From assembly GCF_014203365.1 (NCBI RefSeq), contig NZ_JACHIS010000001.1, positions 5,518,001 through 5,582,000 of the forward strand: a stretch of 64,000 nt of DNA, written 5' to 3'. This document shows, piece by piece, positions 24,382 to 34,506 of the stretch. Numbering within the stretch: position 1 is the first letter of the stretch; every line of letters starts with the position of its first letter. Below the pieces are notes generated by a model that ran no database searches, was not told the origin of the DNA, and saw nothing but the letters and a program-made list of their open reading frames with translations. Made by a program: the position numbers and the translations under genes. The DNA comes from Actinoalloteichus hymeniacidonis. Its GTDB lineage: Bacteria > Actinomycetota > Actinomycetes > Mycobacteriales > Pseudonocardiaceae.

Positions 24382-25869
24382 ATGGCGAAGAAGGAGACAG
24401 CAACCGACGTCGAGGCAGGCCCCGAGACCAAGGCCTCGACCCCCGTCGAGCCCACCGACGACCTGGTCACCACCCACCACACCCTTCCCGTGGACGGCCG
24501 CGACCTGGCCTACACCGCGACGGCGGGTCGGATCGTGCTGCGCGAAGAGGTGTTCACCGACGGGAAGTTCGACGGTCATCAGGCCAAGGCGGAGGTGTTC
24601 GTCACCGCCTACACGCTCGACGGCGATCAACCCACCGATCGGCCGGTCACCTTCGCGTTCAACGGTGGCCCCGGCTCGTCCAGCGTGTGGCTGCACCTCG
24701 GCGTGCTCGGCCCGAAGCGGGTCCTGATGGGCGACGCAGGCGAGCTGTCGCCGCCGCCATACGGGCTCACCGACAACCCGGAATCGCTGTTGGTGCACAG
24801 CGACCTGGTGTTCATCGACCCGGTGTCCACCGGTTTCTCCCGCGCGGTCAAGGGCGGGACGCCCGGCAACTACCACGGCTTCCAGGGCGACCTGGAGTCC
24901 ATCGCCGAGGTGATCCGGCTGTGGACCACCCGCAACAAGCGCTGGATGTCACCCAAGTACCTGGCAGGCGAGTCCTACGGCACGCTGCGCGCCGCCGCGC
25001 TCGCCGACCACCTGCAGTCCCGCTACGGGTTCTACCTCAACGGCCTGCTGCTGCTGTCCACGGTGTTGGACATGGGCACCATCCGCTTCCACGAGGGCAA
25101 CGATCAGCCCTACCCGCTCTTCCTGCCCACCTATGCGGCGATCGCGCACTACCACGGTCTGCACGGCGACCGGGAGCTCGCGGACGTCCTGGCCGAGGCC
25201 GAGGAGTACGCCGAGCGCGACTACCCGTGGGCACTGGCCAGGGGCGCTCGACTCAGCGAGGACCAGCGGGCCGAGGCGGTGCGTCGCATCGCCTCGATCA
25301 CCGGGCTGACCGAGGACTACGTGGACCGGGTGAACCTGCGGATCGAGCACATCCGCTTCTTCACCGAGCTGCTGCGGTCCCGCAGGCAGGTCGTCGGCAG
25401 GCTCGACGGCCGGTTCGCCGGTTGGGAAGCCGACTCAGGCGGCGAGCACTTCAGCGCGGACCCCAGCATGAACGCCATCACCGGCCCGTACAGCGCGGCG
25501 CTCAACCACTACCTGCGCGCGGATCTCGGTTACGAGAACGACCTGCCCTACGAGATCCTGACCAGGCGCGTTCAGCCGTGGTCGTACTCGGAGTTCGAGG
25601 GCGCGTTCGTGACCGTGGCCCATCAGCTGTCCTCGGCGATGCGGACCAACCCGCACCTGCGGGTGCACGTCGCCAGCGGCTACCACGATGGCGCGACGCC
25701 GTACTTCGCCGCCGAGCACGTCTTCGCGCACCTGGAGATCCCCGCGGAACTGCAGGACAACATCGAATTCCGCTACTACGAGGCTGGTCACATGATGTAC
25801 GTCCACGAGCCGAGCAGGCGCACCCAGTCGGCTGACCTCGCGGAGTTCATCACCCGCGCGAACGACTGA
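24382..25869 (+). CDS. S10-family serine carboxypeptidase-like protein
   Basis: A 495-residue alpha/beta hydrolase of peptidase family S10. The oxyanion region is TFAFNGGPGSSSVWLHLG; the nucleophile elbow is KYLAGESYGTLRAA; the catalytic Asp is in VASGYHDGATPYFA and the His in RYYEAGHMMYVHEPS. No signal peptide is present (MAKKETATDVEAG), so the protein is probably cytoplasmic, unlike eukaryotic vacuolar S10 enzymes. Full family length with all triad residues present. No Shine-Dalgarno is seen; a promoter ends seven bases before the ATG. Peptide substrates are unknown. Confidence 0.88.
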   Translation: MAKKETATDVEAGPETKASTPVEPTDDLVTTHHTLPVDGRDLAYTATAGRIVLREEVFTDGKFDGHQAKAEVFVTAYTLDGDQPTDRPVTFAFNGGPGSSSVWLHLGVLGPKRVLMGDAGELSPPPYGLTDNPESLLVHSDLVFIDPVSTGFSRAVKGGTPGNYHGFQGDLESIAEVIRLWTTRNKRWMSPKYLAGESYGTLRAAALADHLQSRYGFYLNGLLLLSTVLDMGTIRFHEGNDQPYPLFLPTYAAIAHYHGLHGDRELADVLAEAEEYAERDYPWALARGARLSEDQRAEAVRRIASITGLTEDYVDRVNLRIEHIRFFTELLRSRRQVVGRLDGRFAGWEADSGGEHFSADPSMNAITGPYSAALNHYLRADLGYENDLPYEILTRRVQPWSYSEFEGAFVTVAHQLSSAMRTNPHLRVHVASGYHDGATPYFAAEHVFAHLEIPAELQDNIEFRYYEAGHMMYVHEPSRRTQSADLAEFITRAND

Positions 25870-25887
25870 TCACGCGCTCGAGGCTTC

Positions 25888-25923
25888 GGCCGACCGGTAG
25901 GCGATCCTCGCTACCGGTCGGCC
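25888..25923. terminator. bidirectional hairpin between S10 peptidase and ppx genes
   Basis: GGCCGACCGGTAG pairs perfectly with CTACCGGTCGGCC (13 bp, 10-base loop) between convergent genes. Confidence 0.9.
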
Positions 25924-25962
25924 GTTCTCGTTCGGGGCCGCGCCGCCGCTGGACTCTCGCGG

Positions 25963-26961
25963 CTACTCGGGGTTTCCCGCTGCTCGGGGTGTCCCGCTGT
26001 TGGCTGCCTCGGCGATGGACAATGCGATGCCGTCCAGGATGTCGTGCTCGCTGGCTATCAACCGGTCGATGCCCGAACGCGCCGTGAGTTCCTCGGCGAG
26101 AGTCTGGACGACGATCGCGCCGCCCGCGATGACATCGACCCGGCCGGGGTGCATCGACGGGATGGCAGCGCGTTCGGAATGGGTGGCCGACACCAGGTCG
26201 CGGGTGGTGCGAGCGATCCGGTCCGGGGTGATCGCCGAACCATGAATCCGTTCCGGGTCGTACTCGGTCAGCTCCTGGGAGATGGCGGCCAGCGTGGTGA
26301 CCGTGCCCGCCACACCGACCCAGGTGCGCGCATCCGACACGGCGACCGCGTCGAACGCCTCCGCCAGGGTCTCCTTCGCGACCCGGCGGGCCTCGGCGAC
26401 CTCCGCGTCGGTGGGCGGGTCGGAGGGCAGGCAACGCTCGGTCAACCGGACGCAGCCGACGTCGACCGACCGGGCGGCGATGACCTCTGCGCGGGTGCCA
26501 TCCCAGGTGCCATAGACGAGTTCGGTCGAACCGCCGCCGACGTCGGTGACCACGAATGGCCCCTGATCGGCGTCGAGGTCGCCGACCGCTCCGACGAAGG
26601 ACAACCGCGCCTCCTCGTCTCCGGAGATGACCTCCGCGTCGACGCCGAGGGTGTCGCGGACCATCGAGAAGAAGTCCTCCCGGTTGCCTGCGTCGCGGGT
26701 GGCCGAGGTGGCGACCATCCGCACGCGGTAGGCGCCCTCGGACCGGATGGCCTCGGCGTACTCCGCCAATGCGACTCGGGTCCGCTCGATCGCCTCCGGC
26801 GCCAGTAGCCCCGTCGCGTCGACGCCCTGGCCCAGCCGGACGATGCGCATCTGGCGGCTGATATCCCGAAGCACGGGACGGCCCTGGTCATCGCTGGTGA
26901 TGTCGGCGATCAACAACCGAATCGAATTCGTTCCGCAGTCGATCGCGGCGACCCGTGACAT
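25963..26961 (-). CDS. ppx: Ppx/GppA-family exopolyphosphatase / pppGpp phosphatase
   Basis: A 332-residue ASKHA-fold phosphohydrolase. The first phosphate loop is AAIDCGTNSIRLLIAD, the catalytic Glu region is EVISGDEEARLSFVGAV, and the second phosphate loop is VVTDVGGGSTELVYG. At this length it is the short two-domain form seen in actinobacteria, active on short polyphosphate in studied relatives. GAGGAG lies about six bases before the ATG. It belongs to the conserved eno-FtsB-DUF501-ppx run, although a lytic transglycosylase gene lies between here. Confidence 0.92.
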   Translation of the reverse strand: MSRVAAIDCGTNSIRLLIADITSDDQGRPVLRDISRQMRIVRLGQGVDATGLLAPEAIERTRVALAEYAEAIRSEGAYRVRMVATSATRDAGNREDFFSMVRDTLGVDAEVISGDEEARLSFVGAVGDLDADQGPFVVTDVGGGSTELVYGTWDGTRAEVIAARSVDVGCVRLTERCLPSDPPTDAEVAEARRVAKETLAEAFDAVAVSDARTWVGVAGTVTTLAAISQELTEYDPERIHGSAITPDRIARTTRDLVSATHSERAAIPSMHPGRVDVIAGGAIVVQTLAEELTARSGIDRLIASEHDILDGIALSIAEAANSGTPRAAGNPE

Positions 26962-27062
26962 CGATGCTCCTCATCGTCGATTCCCGTCACGCGCCAGTGT
27001 CCTCCGGGCTGCGGACCCGCCGCCGATCGGGCGGGCCCGCAGAGCCGGGTCGACTCTCGTCG

Positions 27063-28640
27063 TCAGTCGCGCGGCAGCCGGGCCACCGTCTTGCGGGTGG
27101 CCGTGGCCACCGTGGCCGCCTCGGCCTCCGGCTGATCGGGATCGGCCGGGGGCTCCCCCGAGCCGGACGTGGGCTCCGGCGCCTCGGTCTCGTCCTCGTC
27201 GCACTCGGCCGGGGGCTCGGTCGACTCCTCCGTCTCCGATTCCTCGGCCCCGGTCTCCTCCGTCGTCTCGCCCGGCTCCGTGGGCTCCTCGGGATCGCAC
27301 GGGACGCAGGGCTGGTCCGTGGGCGGAATCGACTCCGGGTCGTCCGCAGGCGGGTCCTCCGCAGGCGGATCGCACGGCGGATCGGTCGGATCCGGGTCCG
27401 GCGGATCGGTCGGGTCCGGTTCCTCCGGCGGGTCCGTGGGGTCCGGTTCCTCCGGCGGATCGGTCGGGTCGGGCTCCTCCGGCGGATCGGTCGGGCCCGG
27501 GGTCCAGGGCGGTTCCGTCGGGTCCGGGTTCCACGGCGGCTCGGTCGGCTCGCTGTTCTCCGGCGGGTCGGGCGGTGTCGTCGGCTTCGAGGTCGGCGGG
27601 TCCGGCTGTGGCGGGTTCGGCGGATTCGGGTTCGGTGGGTTCGGCCTCGGCGGATCCTGCGGTGCGGGCGGTGCGGGCGGTGCGGGCGGCGGGGTGTTCG
27701 GGCCGTTGCCCGAACCGCTCGGCGGCGGCGTGGCACCTTCGAGCGGCGTCACCCCGTTGGCATAGGTCCGCGCCCAGTAGAGGACGTTGCCCACGTACAC
27801 ATTGGACCGGTTGTAGCGGAACACGGCGGTCCGCAGCTCGGCGTCGTTGCGGAGGTTCAAGCCGCCCGAACACAGGTAGCGACCTGCGGCCAGCGATGCG
27901 TCGAACACGTTGTGCGGGTCGGACTTGCCGTCCCCGTCGCCGTCCGAGGCGTACGCCGCCCAGGTCGAGGGGATGAACTGCATCGGGCCGACCGCACGGT
28001 CCCAGACGGTGTCCCCGTCGAGTCGACCGCCATCGGTGTCATGGATCGCGGCGATACCGGGTCCGCCGTCGAGTCTCGGTCCCAGGATGGGCGAGAGCGT
28101 CCGCCCGGCTGCGTCGACCAGTCCGCCGCGCGCGTGGTTGGACTCGATCCGCCCGATGCCCGCCAGCAGCGACCATTCGATGCCACAACCGGGCATCGAC
28201 TCGGCGAGGGTGTCCTCCGCCGCGAGATAGGCGGCCAGCACCACACCGGGGATACCGGCGGCGCTTCCACCGGGCACGGCGACGGAGCTGCCCTCGTCGT
28301 CGCCCTCGCCGTGCGCGCCGCCGGAGGAGGCCTGGCTGTACTCGGGACTGATCTGGGTACCGCCGGGGAGTCGGCCGCCGACGCCGTAGCCCGCGCTGTC
28401 GTCGTCTCGGTGCCGCAGCAGGTTGAGCAGACTGTCCGCATCGGCCAGTGCGAGCTCGGTGGTGTCCGGGGTGGAGCGAGTGAAGCCGGGAACCGACTCC
28501 ACGGCGGCCAGGGTCGGCGGCACTAACAGCGCGGCGAAGAGCACCGCTGCCGAGACGAGCTTGCGGCGGGCCCTACGTTGCGAACGCCACCAGTTGTTGC
28601 CCGTCGAGCCTTCCGAGGATTGTTGCGCCAGGATCGCCAC
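27063..28640 (-). CDS. secreted lytic transglycosylase with Pro/Glu/Asp-rich C-terminal repeats
   Basis: A 525-residue exported peptidoglycan hydrolase. A basic N terminus and the helix LVSAAVLFAALLVPPTLAA export or anchor it. The MltB-like catalytic domain covers about residues 150-300: PGCGIEWSLLAGIGRIESNH, whose Glu is catalytic, then DTDGGRLDGDTVWDRAVGPM and a late YNRSNVYV. The last 220 residues are Pro, Glu, Asp and Thr rich, with nine-residue units PPEEPDPTD, likely a wall-spanning or metal-binding stalk. GTG 28640 is chosen because AAGGAGG lies 10 bases upstream and inside the longer frame. It is the most distant of four related enzymes here. Confidence 0.85.
   Translation of the reverse strand: MAILAQQSSEGSTGNNWWRSQRRARRKLVSAAVLFAALLVPPTLAAVESVPGFTRSTPDTTELALADADSLLNLLRHRDDDSAGYGVGGRLPGGTQISPEYSQASSGGAHGEGDDEGSSVAVPGGSAAGIPGVVLAAYLAAEDTLAESMPGCGIEWSLLAGIGRIESNHARGGLVDAAGRTLSPILGPRLDGGPGIAAIHDTDGGRLDGDTVWDRAVGPMQFIPSTWAAYASDGDGDGKSDPHNVFDASLAAGRYLCSGGLNLRNDAELRTAVFRYNRSNVYVGNVLYWARTYANGVTPLEGATPPPSGSGNGPNTPPPAPPAPPAPQDPPRPNPPNPNPPNPPQPDPPTSKPTTPPDPPENSEPTEPPWNPDPTEPPWTPGPTDPPEEPDPTDPPEEPDPTDPPEEPDPTDPPDPDPTDPPCDPPAEDPPADDPESIPPTDQPCVPCDPEEPTEPGETTEETGAEESETEESTEPPAECDEDETEAPEPTSGSGEPPADPDQPEAEAATVATATRKTVARLPRD
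27400..27507 (-). repeat. 27-bp tandem coding repeats (PPEEPDPTD)
   Basis: Three full copies of a 27-bp unit (27400-27426, 27427-27453, 27454-27480), each starting GGCGGATCGGTCGGGTC or close, plus a diverged fourth copy. Each encodes nine residues of the transglycosylase tail, in frame. Confidence 0.88.
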
Positions 28641-28882
28641 CAGGAATACACCCTCCTTGCGCACGGAACCGATCACCGAGTATTTCAGCCCACCCCGACC
28701 AGGTTCTCAACCGTCTCGCCGAACCGATGCCGGATCGGCGCACATTCTGTCCGCTTGGGACGGCCGAAGACCAGCGGTTTGCCCGGGTGTCGGCGAAAGT
28801 CCACCAAGGTTTCGAATCCGAGCCATCGGTGGCGATGGCCCAGGACACCCTGACGGCTCATCTCATCGATGCGTGGGTGTGA

Positions 28883-29404
28883 TCACGGTGAGGCGACGGC
28901 GGCGCAATCGCCCGTCGGCCACAGGTCGGCGAGCTGTTCGAGGACCTCGTCGCCGAAGGGATTCACTCCCGGCCCGACCGCCAGCCGGTGTGCCAGGTGC
29001 ACGTGCAGACATTTGACCCGCGTCGGCATGCCACCGGCACTCACGTCCGTGCCCAGGGATTCGATCGCGTTGCGCTGGGCCAGGTACGACTCGTGCGCGC
29101 GCTGATACTGCTCGGCCAGCTCGGGGTCGACCTCCAGCCGCTCGGTCATCTCCCGCATCAACCCGGAGGTCTCCAGGGTGCTGGTCAGACTGGTCAGCCG
29201 AGGGCACGTCAGGTAGTACAGCGTCGGGAACGGGCTGCCGTCCTCCAGTCTCGGGCTGGTCAGCACCACCGCCGGGTGTCCGCTGGGGCACCTGGCCGCC
29301 ACCGACAACAGCCCGCGCGGCGTCCGGCCCAGCTGCGCGGCGACCTCGGCGCGGTCGTCATCGCTGGCGCGTGTCGCACCCGGTGTCGGTGATCCGACGC
29401 TCAT
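28883..29404 (-). CDS. DUF501 domain-containing protein
   Basis: A 173-residue soluble protein of unknown function, conserved between FtsB/DivIC and ppx in actinobacteria (Rv1025 in M. tuberculosis). It shows VAAQLGRTPRGLLSVAARCP, the conserved FPTLYYLTCPRL, and the Cys/His-containing VKCLHVHLAHRLAVGPG. These Cys and His residues could bind metal. The start at 29404 has AGGAGG seven bases upstream, and its ATGA overlaps the stop codon of the FtsB gene, so it is translated with it. Proximity to division and wall genes is the only functional hint. Confidence 0.9.
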   Translation of the reverse strand: MSVGSPTPGATRASDDDRAEVAAQLGRTPRGLLSVAARCPSGHPAVVLTSPRLEDGSPFPTLYYLTCPRLTSLTSTLETSGLMREMTERLEVDPELAEQYQRAHESYLAQRNAIESLGTDVSAGGMPTRVKCLHVHLAHRLAVGPGVNPFGDEVLEQLADLWPTGDCAAVASP

Positions 29405-29946
29405 TGCCCGCCTCCTGTGATGGAACGCCACAACCTACCGAACCAGTTGGCGTCCTCCTGCTCTGCCTCCTGGTCGGCGGGTTCATCCGCCTGATCACGT
29501 TCGTCGGCGGGAAGCTGAACGATGTACGGCGTCTCACCGGGGCGGACGTACCGCAGCCTGCGCCGGGCCTCCGCCTCGATGTGGTCGGGGTCGGAGAGCT
29601 GATCGCGCCGCGCCTCCAGCTCTTGGCGCTCCTGTTCGAGCTCGTCGCGCTGCTGGGCGACCTCGCGCATCTCGCCCTGTTGGGTGAAGTAGGTACGCAA
29701 GGGCACCGCCACGCTCAACGCCAGGGCGCACACCACCAGGGCGAGGATGGCCGCCCGTCTTGTCGAGGCGAGCCCGAAAGCGCCGCCGGTGCCGGTACGC
29801 CGGCTCGCCCGGCGTCGGACCCGGCGGCGCAGGGTGCTGGCGAGGTTGACCTGCCTGCCTCGCGTGGTTCGCCGGGCGCGATCGGCCGACCGGGCGGGCG
29901 AGGATACGCCGCGCCCACCCGGTCGGTCCCGCTCGCGCCTGGCCAT
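29401..29946 (-). CDS. FtsB/DivIC-family septum formation initiator
   Basis: A 181-residue bitopic division protein. About 65 basic cytosolic residues precede one helix (AAILALVVCALALSVAVPL), then an extracellular coiled coil with heptads (VAQQRDELEQERQELEARRD) and the conserved EAEARRRLRYVRPGETPYIV. Family members bind FtsL and FtsQ in the divisome. The gene is three bases downstream of eno and overlaps the DUF501 gene, forming an eno-ftsB-DUF501 operon. Confidence 0.9.
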   Translation of the reverse strand: MARRERDRPGGRGVSSPARSADRARRTTRGRQVNLASTLRRRVRRRASRRTGTGGAFGLASTRRAAILALVVCALALSVAVPLRTYFTQQGEMREVAQQRDELEQERQELEARRDQLSDPDHIEAEARRRLRYVRPGETPYIVQLPADERDQADEPADQEAEQEDANWFGRLWRSITGGGQ

Positions 29947-29949
29947 GCC

Positions 29950-31245
<1,296 letters not shown>

Positions 31246-31272
31246 TCACCCTGAGTGAATTGATCGCCGTCG

Positions 31273-31278
31273 AGCCTA
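31273..31278 (-). promoter_or_regulatory. eno -10 box
   Basis: TAGGCT on the minus strand, 36 bases before the GTG of eno. The rest of the 350-base gap between eno and the TPR gene (31237-31586) shows no gene. Confidence 0.55.
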
Positions 31279-31586
31279 GCCCGACGGTGTGTACGGCCCA
31301 TCGAAGGCAGGCACTCCGGGCCGAATGTGGCTGCTTCCGCGCTGGTCCAGGCTTGATTATCGATCAAGTGTGCCACCGTTGGTTCGCGTCGCCAGTGCGA
31401 AGCGGGACCGGGGTCGATCCACCGAGTCGACGCGGACTCGTCGCGCTGCGTCGTCCGGCGCCCAGCATGGCCGATCCGGGGCGCTTCGCAGCGGGAACGA
31501 CACCCTGCGGGCGACCCCGGTGGTTCGCAACGCCCACCGTTTGGCGGACGTGGAACAGCCAAGCCCGGCGTAGCGTTGAGCCGACC

Positions 31587-31964
31587 ATGAGTAGCGAGGA
31601 ATTTTTCGAAGCCTTCCGTCGGGCCGAAGCGCTGCTCGCGAATCGGCGCCCGTTGGAGGCGCTGCGCGCGCTGGGTCCGGTGCTGGAGGAGAACCCCGAC
31701 ACCCATAGTGTCCAGATTCTCGCGGGTCGCGCCTACCTGCACACGGCGCAGTTCGCCCGCGCAGAGCAGGCGTTCACCGCTGCGGTCGATCTCGATCCGG
31801 CCGACCATTACGCGCGGCTCGCCCTGGGGCGGACGCTGCAACGACAGGGCCGGTTCACCGAGGCGCTCACGCAGATAAAGATGGCTGCGGCGATGCACCC
31901 GACACCGGAGTACCAGGACGCACTGGGCGAGGTCAGCGCCAGGGTCGCCCTACAGGATCGCTGA
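31587..31964 (+). CDS. small tetratricopeptide-repeat protein
   Basis: A 125-residue all-helical protein with about three TPR units: EEFFEAFRRAEALLANRRPL, AGRAYLHTAQFARAEQAFTA and LALGRTLQRQGRFTEALTQI. The pattern of small residues at positions 8, 20 and 27 fits TPR. No signal or membrane segment. It is divergent from eno and likely an adaptor binding another protein. ATG 31587 begins MSSEEFFEAF; the frame is open further upstream but that part reads as non-coding. Partner unknown. Confidence 0.85.
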   Translation: MSSEEFFEAFRRAEALLANRRPLEALRALGPVLEENPDTHSVQILAGRAYLHTAQFARAEQAFTAAVDLDPADHYARLALGRTLQRQGRFTEALTQIKMAAAMHPTPEYQDALGEVSARVALQDR

Positions 31965-32106
31965 ACGCCACAGCCGGTCGTACCAACGTCCGTCGGCCCG
32001 TGCGGTACGGGTCGACGGACTCGTCATTCCGGCATCGCCTGCGCCACGCACGGGTCGGCGCCGATCCACCCACCGGCCCGGGCGAGCGCCTGGGCCGCCC
32101 GGTTGA

Positions 32107-33036
32107 TCACGGGACGTAGCCCGCGTAGGTCTCGGCGAGGTTGAAGACCCGCTGGCCGTAGTCGACCGAGTTGTTGTAGGTCATCACCGCCGTCCACCAG
32201 CCGACACCGGTGGTGAGGTCGCCGCCCTCGGAACAGAGGTAGGTGGCCGCCGAGAGCACCGCGTCGTCGATGTTCTGCGGGTCCGCCACCCCATCGCCGT
32301 TGGCGTCGCGGCCGTACAGGTGCCAGGTGGTGGGCAGGAACTGCACCGGGCCCATCGCCCGATCCCAGACGTCGTCGCCATCCAACTCGCCACCGTCGGT
32401 GTCGGGGATGGCCATCACGCCGGGCGAGCCGTCCAGCGGAGGCCCGTAGATCGGGATGGTGATCCTGCCGTCCTCGCCGATCACGCCGCCGGTGACCCGA
32501 CCATGGTCGGACTCGACTCGGCCGATCCCGACCAGCATCGTCCACGAGATCCCGCAGCCGGGCTGCTCGGCCCGCAGGTGGGCGTCGGCATTGGCATAGG
32601 CGCGCAGCGCCCTGGCCGGAGCGTCGACGACGGTGGCCATGTCACGGGCCCAGACGTCCAGTGGGTTGGTCGACGCCAGGAACTCCGCATCGGAGCCACT
32701 GAACAGTGGCGCTTCGTCCGGACCGCCCGCGCCGAACGAATCGAGGGTCGGGGCGGGCACCTCGGCGACCCGGGGGGCCGCGGCGTCCGGTTCCACCGGC
32801 GCAGGCGTCACCGGCACCCTGGGCGGTTCCGGGGGCGGCGTCGGCTGCACCTCCATGCCGTGGTCCGGTTCCGGTTCCGGTTCCGGCTCGGGGCGTTCGC
32901 TGTTGACCGCCCAGATGGTCAGGGCGATGAAGCCCACCACGATCACAAGAAGGATCAACCCGCCAATCGCCCCTGCCCATCGCAGCGGATTGGACGAAGG
33001 CCCGTATTCCTGGAGGAACGACCTGCTCTCGGCCAT
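32107..33036 (-). CDS. membrane-anchored lytic transglycosylase (tandem copy 1)
   Basis: A 309-residue peptidoglycan hydrolase. A short cytosolic tail, one helix (AGAIGGLILLVIVVGFIALT) and a Pro/Glu linker (PEPEPEPEPDHG) precede the MltB-like domain: PGCGISWTMLVGIGRVESDH with the catalytic Glu, DTDGGELDGDDVWDRAMGPV, FLPTTWHLYGRDANGDGVAD with a calcium-loop look, and TYNNSVDYG. TAGCCT ends seven bases before ATG 33036, implying a leaderless transcript. It is closely related to the next gene upstream and lies between eno and mazG, where M. tuberculosis has LpqU. Confidence 0.88.
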   Translation of the reverse strand: MAESRSFLQEYGPSSNPLRWAGAIGGLILLVIVVGFIALTIWAVNSERPEPEPEPEPDHGMEVQPTPPPEPPRVPVTPAPVEPDAAAPRVAEVPAPTLDSFGAGGPDEAPLFSGSDAEFLASTNPLDVWARDMATVVDAPARALRAYANADAHLRAEQPGCGISWTMLVGIGRVESDHGRVTGGVIGEDGRITIPIYGPPLDGSPGVMAIPDTDGGELDGDDVWDRAMGPVQFLPTTWHLYGRDANGDGVADPQNIDDAVLSAATYLCSEGGDLTTGVGWWTAVMTYNNSVDYGQRVFNLAETYAGYVP

Positions 33037-33043
33037 ATCGGGG

Positions 33044-33049
33044 AGGCTA
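33044..33049 (-). promoter_or_regulatory. -10 box of lytic transglycosylase copy 1
   Basis: TAGCCT on the minus strand followed by seven bases and ATG 33036. There is no ribosome site. The gap beyond it up to 33477 (about 430 bases) shows no gene. Confidence 0.55.
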
Positions 33050-33477
33050 CTTCGCCGCCCGATATGTCTGATTTTCTTTCCTCGGCGCGCAGGCACGACG
33101 AGAACCGAGCGGTCGGCCGATCGGCCCCGAAACGTGATACAGGACACGCAAGCCTGCAGTGACGGTCCCAAGATCGAATCGTCGCGGTACGTAACCCGCA
33201 CGCCTGGCTGGCCCGGATCTCGCGCGGCGGCCGCGAGGATGCCGGCAGAAAGCCATGCCCCGATCGGTGGACCCGCACCGCCGTTGCCGAGTGATCCACC
33301 GGCAGCCCGTCTCAGCTATGCGGTCCCGTAACTCGCGGCTGCGGACACCCCGCTCGCCTCGGCCGAAACGTCAGTCGCAGCAGTGCCGTCGGTGCACCGC
33401 ACGCCACAGGTGGTTCCCGTCGAGAAACCGAATCGGTGCTTGCTCGGCACGACCACACCGGCGCGATCCCGAGCCGG

Positions 33478-34383
33478 TCAGGACTCCTCGGGAGTCATGC
33501 CCGAGTAGGCCTCGGCGAGACCGAAGACCCGACGGCCGTAGTCCACCGAGTTGTTGTAGGTCAGCACCGCCGACCACCAACCGGTTCCGCTGGTGAGGTC
33601 GCCGCCGGACGCACACAGATACGTCGCCGCCGTGAGGGCCGCATCGTCGATGCTCTGCGGATCGGCCACGCCGTCGCCGTTGGCGTCCCGGCCGACCAGC
33701 TCCCACGTCGTCGGCAGGAACTGCATCGGGCCCATCGCCCGATCCCACTCGGTGTCCCCGTCCATCTCGCCGCCATCGGTGTCCGGGATGGCCATCACGC
33801 CGGGCGAACCATCCAGCGGCACCCCGTAGATCGGGCTGGACGGCAGGCCGTCGTCGCCGAGCCGGGTACCGCCGTACCGGCCGTGGTCGGACTCGATCCG
33901 CCCGATGCCGACCAGCGTGGTCCAGGACAATCCGCATCCTGGTTGCTCGACCCGCAGGCGGGCCTCGGCATCGGCATAGGCCCGCAGGGCTCGCGGCGGG
34001 GCGTCGACGACCGTGGCCATCTCGTCGGCCCAGGCATCGAGCGGGTCCTCGGATGCCGGCTCCGGCTCGGGCGCCGCGTCCTCCGCGTCTGCCTGCGGTT
34101 CGGCGCCCTGTTCCTCCTCGCCGGGTGTGGGGGCCGGGATCATCGCCTGCGGCGGCGCCGCGTCATGCGGCTCAACCGGCGCGGCCGTCGCCGGGACTCG
34201 CTCCGGTCCCGTCGGCCCGCGATCGAAGGTGAAGTCGTCCGGGACGCTGCGAATGATCCAGAATCCGATGGCGATCATTCCGCCCACGGTTGCGAGAACC
34301 ACCAAGACGCCGAAAGCGCCTAACCATCTCCGCAATCGGGAGCGTGGCTTGGGACCGTTGTCCATCGACCAGATGTCGGGCAC
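33478..34383 (-). CDS. membrane-anchored lytic transglycosylase (tandem copy 2)
   Basis: A 301-residue paralogue of the genes on either side. Layout: basic tail, helix FGVLVVLATVGGMIAIGFWI, acidic/Pro linker (GEEEQGAEPQADAEDAAPEP), then the catalytic domain with PGCGLSWTTLVGIGRIESDH, DTDGGEMDGDTEWDRAMGPM and TYNNSVDYGRRVFGLAEAY. The start is GTG 34383, with TAGCCT six bases upstream and TTGACT as a possible -35, so it too looks leaderless; ATG 34365 is the alternative. It would cleave glycan strands at the cell surface during growth or division. Confidence 0.87.
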   Translation of the reverse strand: MPDIWSMDNGPKPRSRLRRWLGAFGVLVVLATVGGMIAIGFWIIRSVPDDFTFDRGPTGPERVPATAAPVEPHDAAPPQAMIPAPTPGEEEQGAEPQADAEDAAPEPEPASEDPLDAWADEMATVVDAPPRALRAYADAEARLRVEQPGCGLSWTTLVGIGRIESDHGRYGGTRLGDDGLPSSPIYGVPLDGSPGVMAIPDTDGGEMDGDTEWDRAMGPMQFLPTTWELVGRDANGDGVADPQSIDDAALTAATYLCASGGDLTSGTGWWSAVLTYNNSVDYGRRVFGLAEAYSGMTPEES

Positions 34384-34389
34384 CGTGTC

Positions 34390-34395
34390 AGGCTA
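34390..34395 (-). promoter_or_regulatory. -10 box of lytic transglycosylase copy 2
   Basis: TAGCCT, six bases, then GTG 34383; TTGACT lies 15 bases further upstream, a slightly short spacing. Same hexamer as copy 1. Confidence 0.5.
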
Positions 34396-34506
34396 CGGGG
34401 AGCTCGTCGAAGTCAAATCCGGTACGCACGAATCCTCCCGGTAACAGTGGTCGCCAAGCATTCGAGAAACGAGGGTTCACGCCCTGATGACTATCGGTAC
34501 CGCCGC

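Noticed and set aside
27400-27507. Possible CRISPR-like array
   Set aside because: The 27-bp units are contiguous without spacers and are in-frame coding repeats of a transglycosylase tail; no cas genes are present.
28641-28882. Possible c-di-AMP (ydaO-type) riboswitch before the transglycosylase gene
   Set aside because: Such riboswitches precede wall-hydrolase genes in actinobacteria, so I looked for the conserved core, but did not find a convincing match in this 240-base leader.
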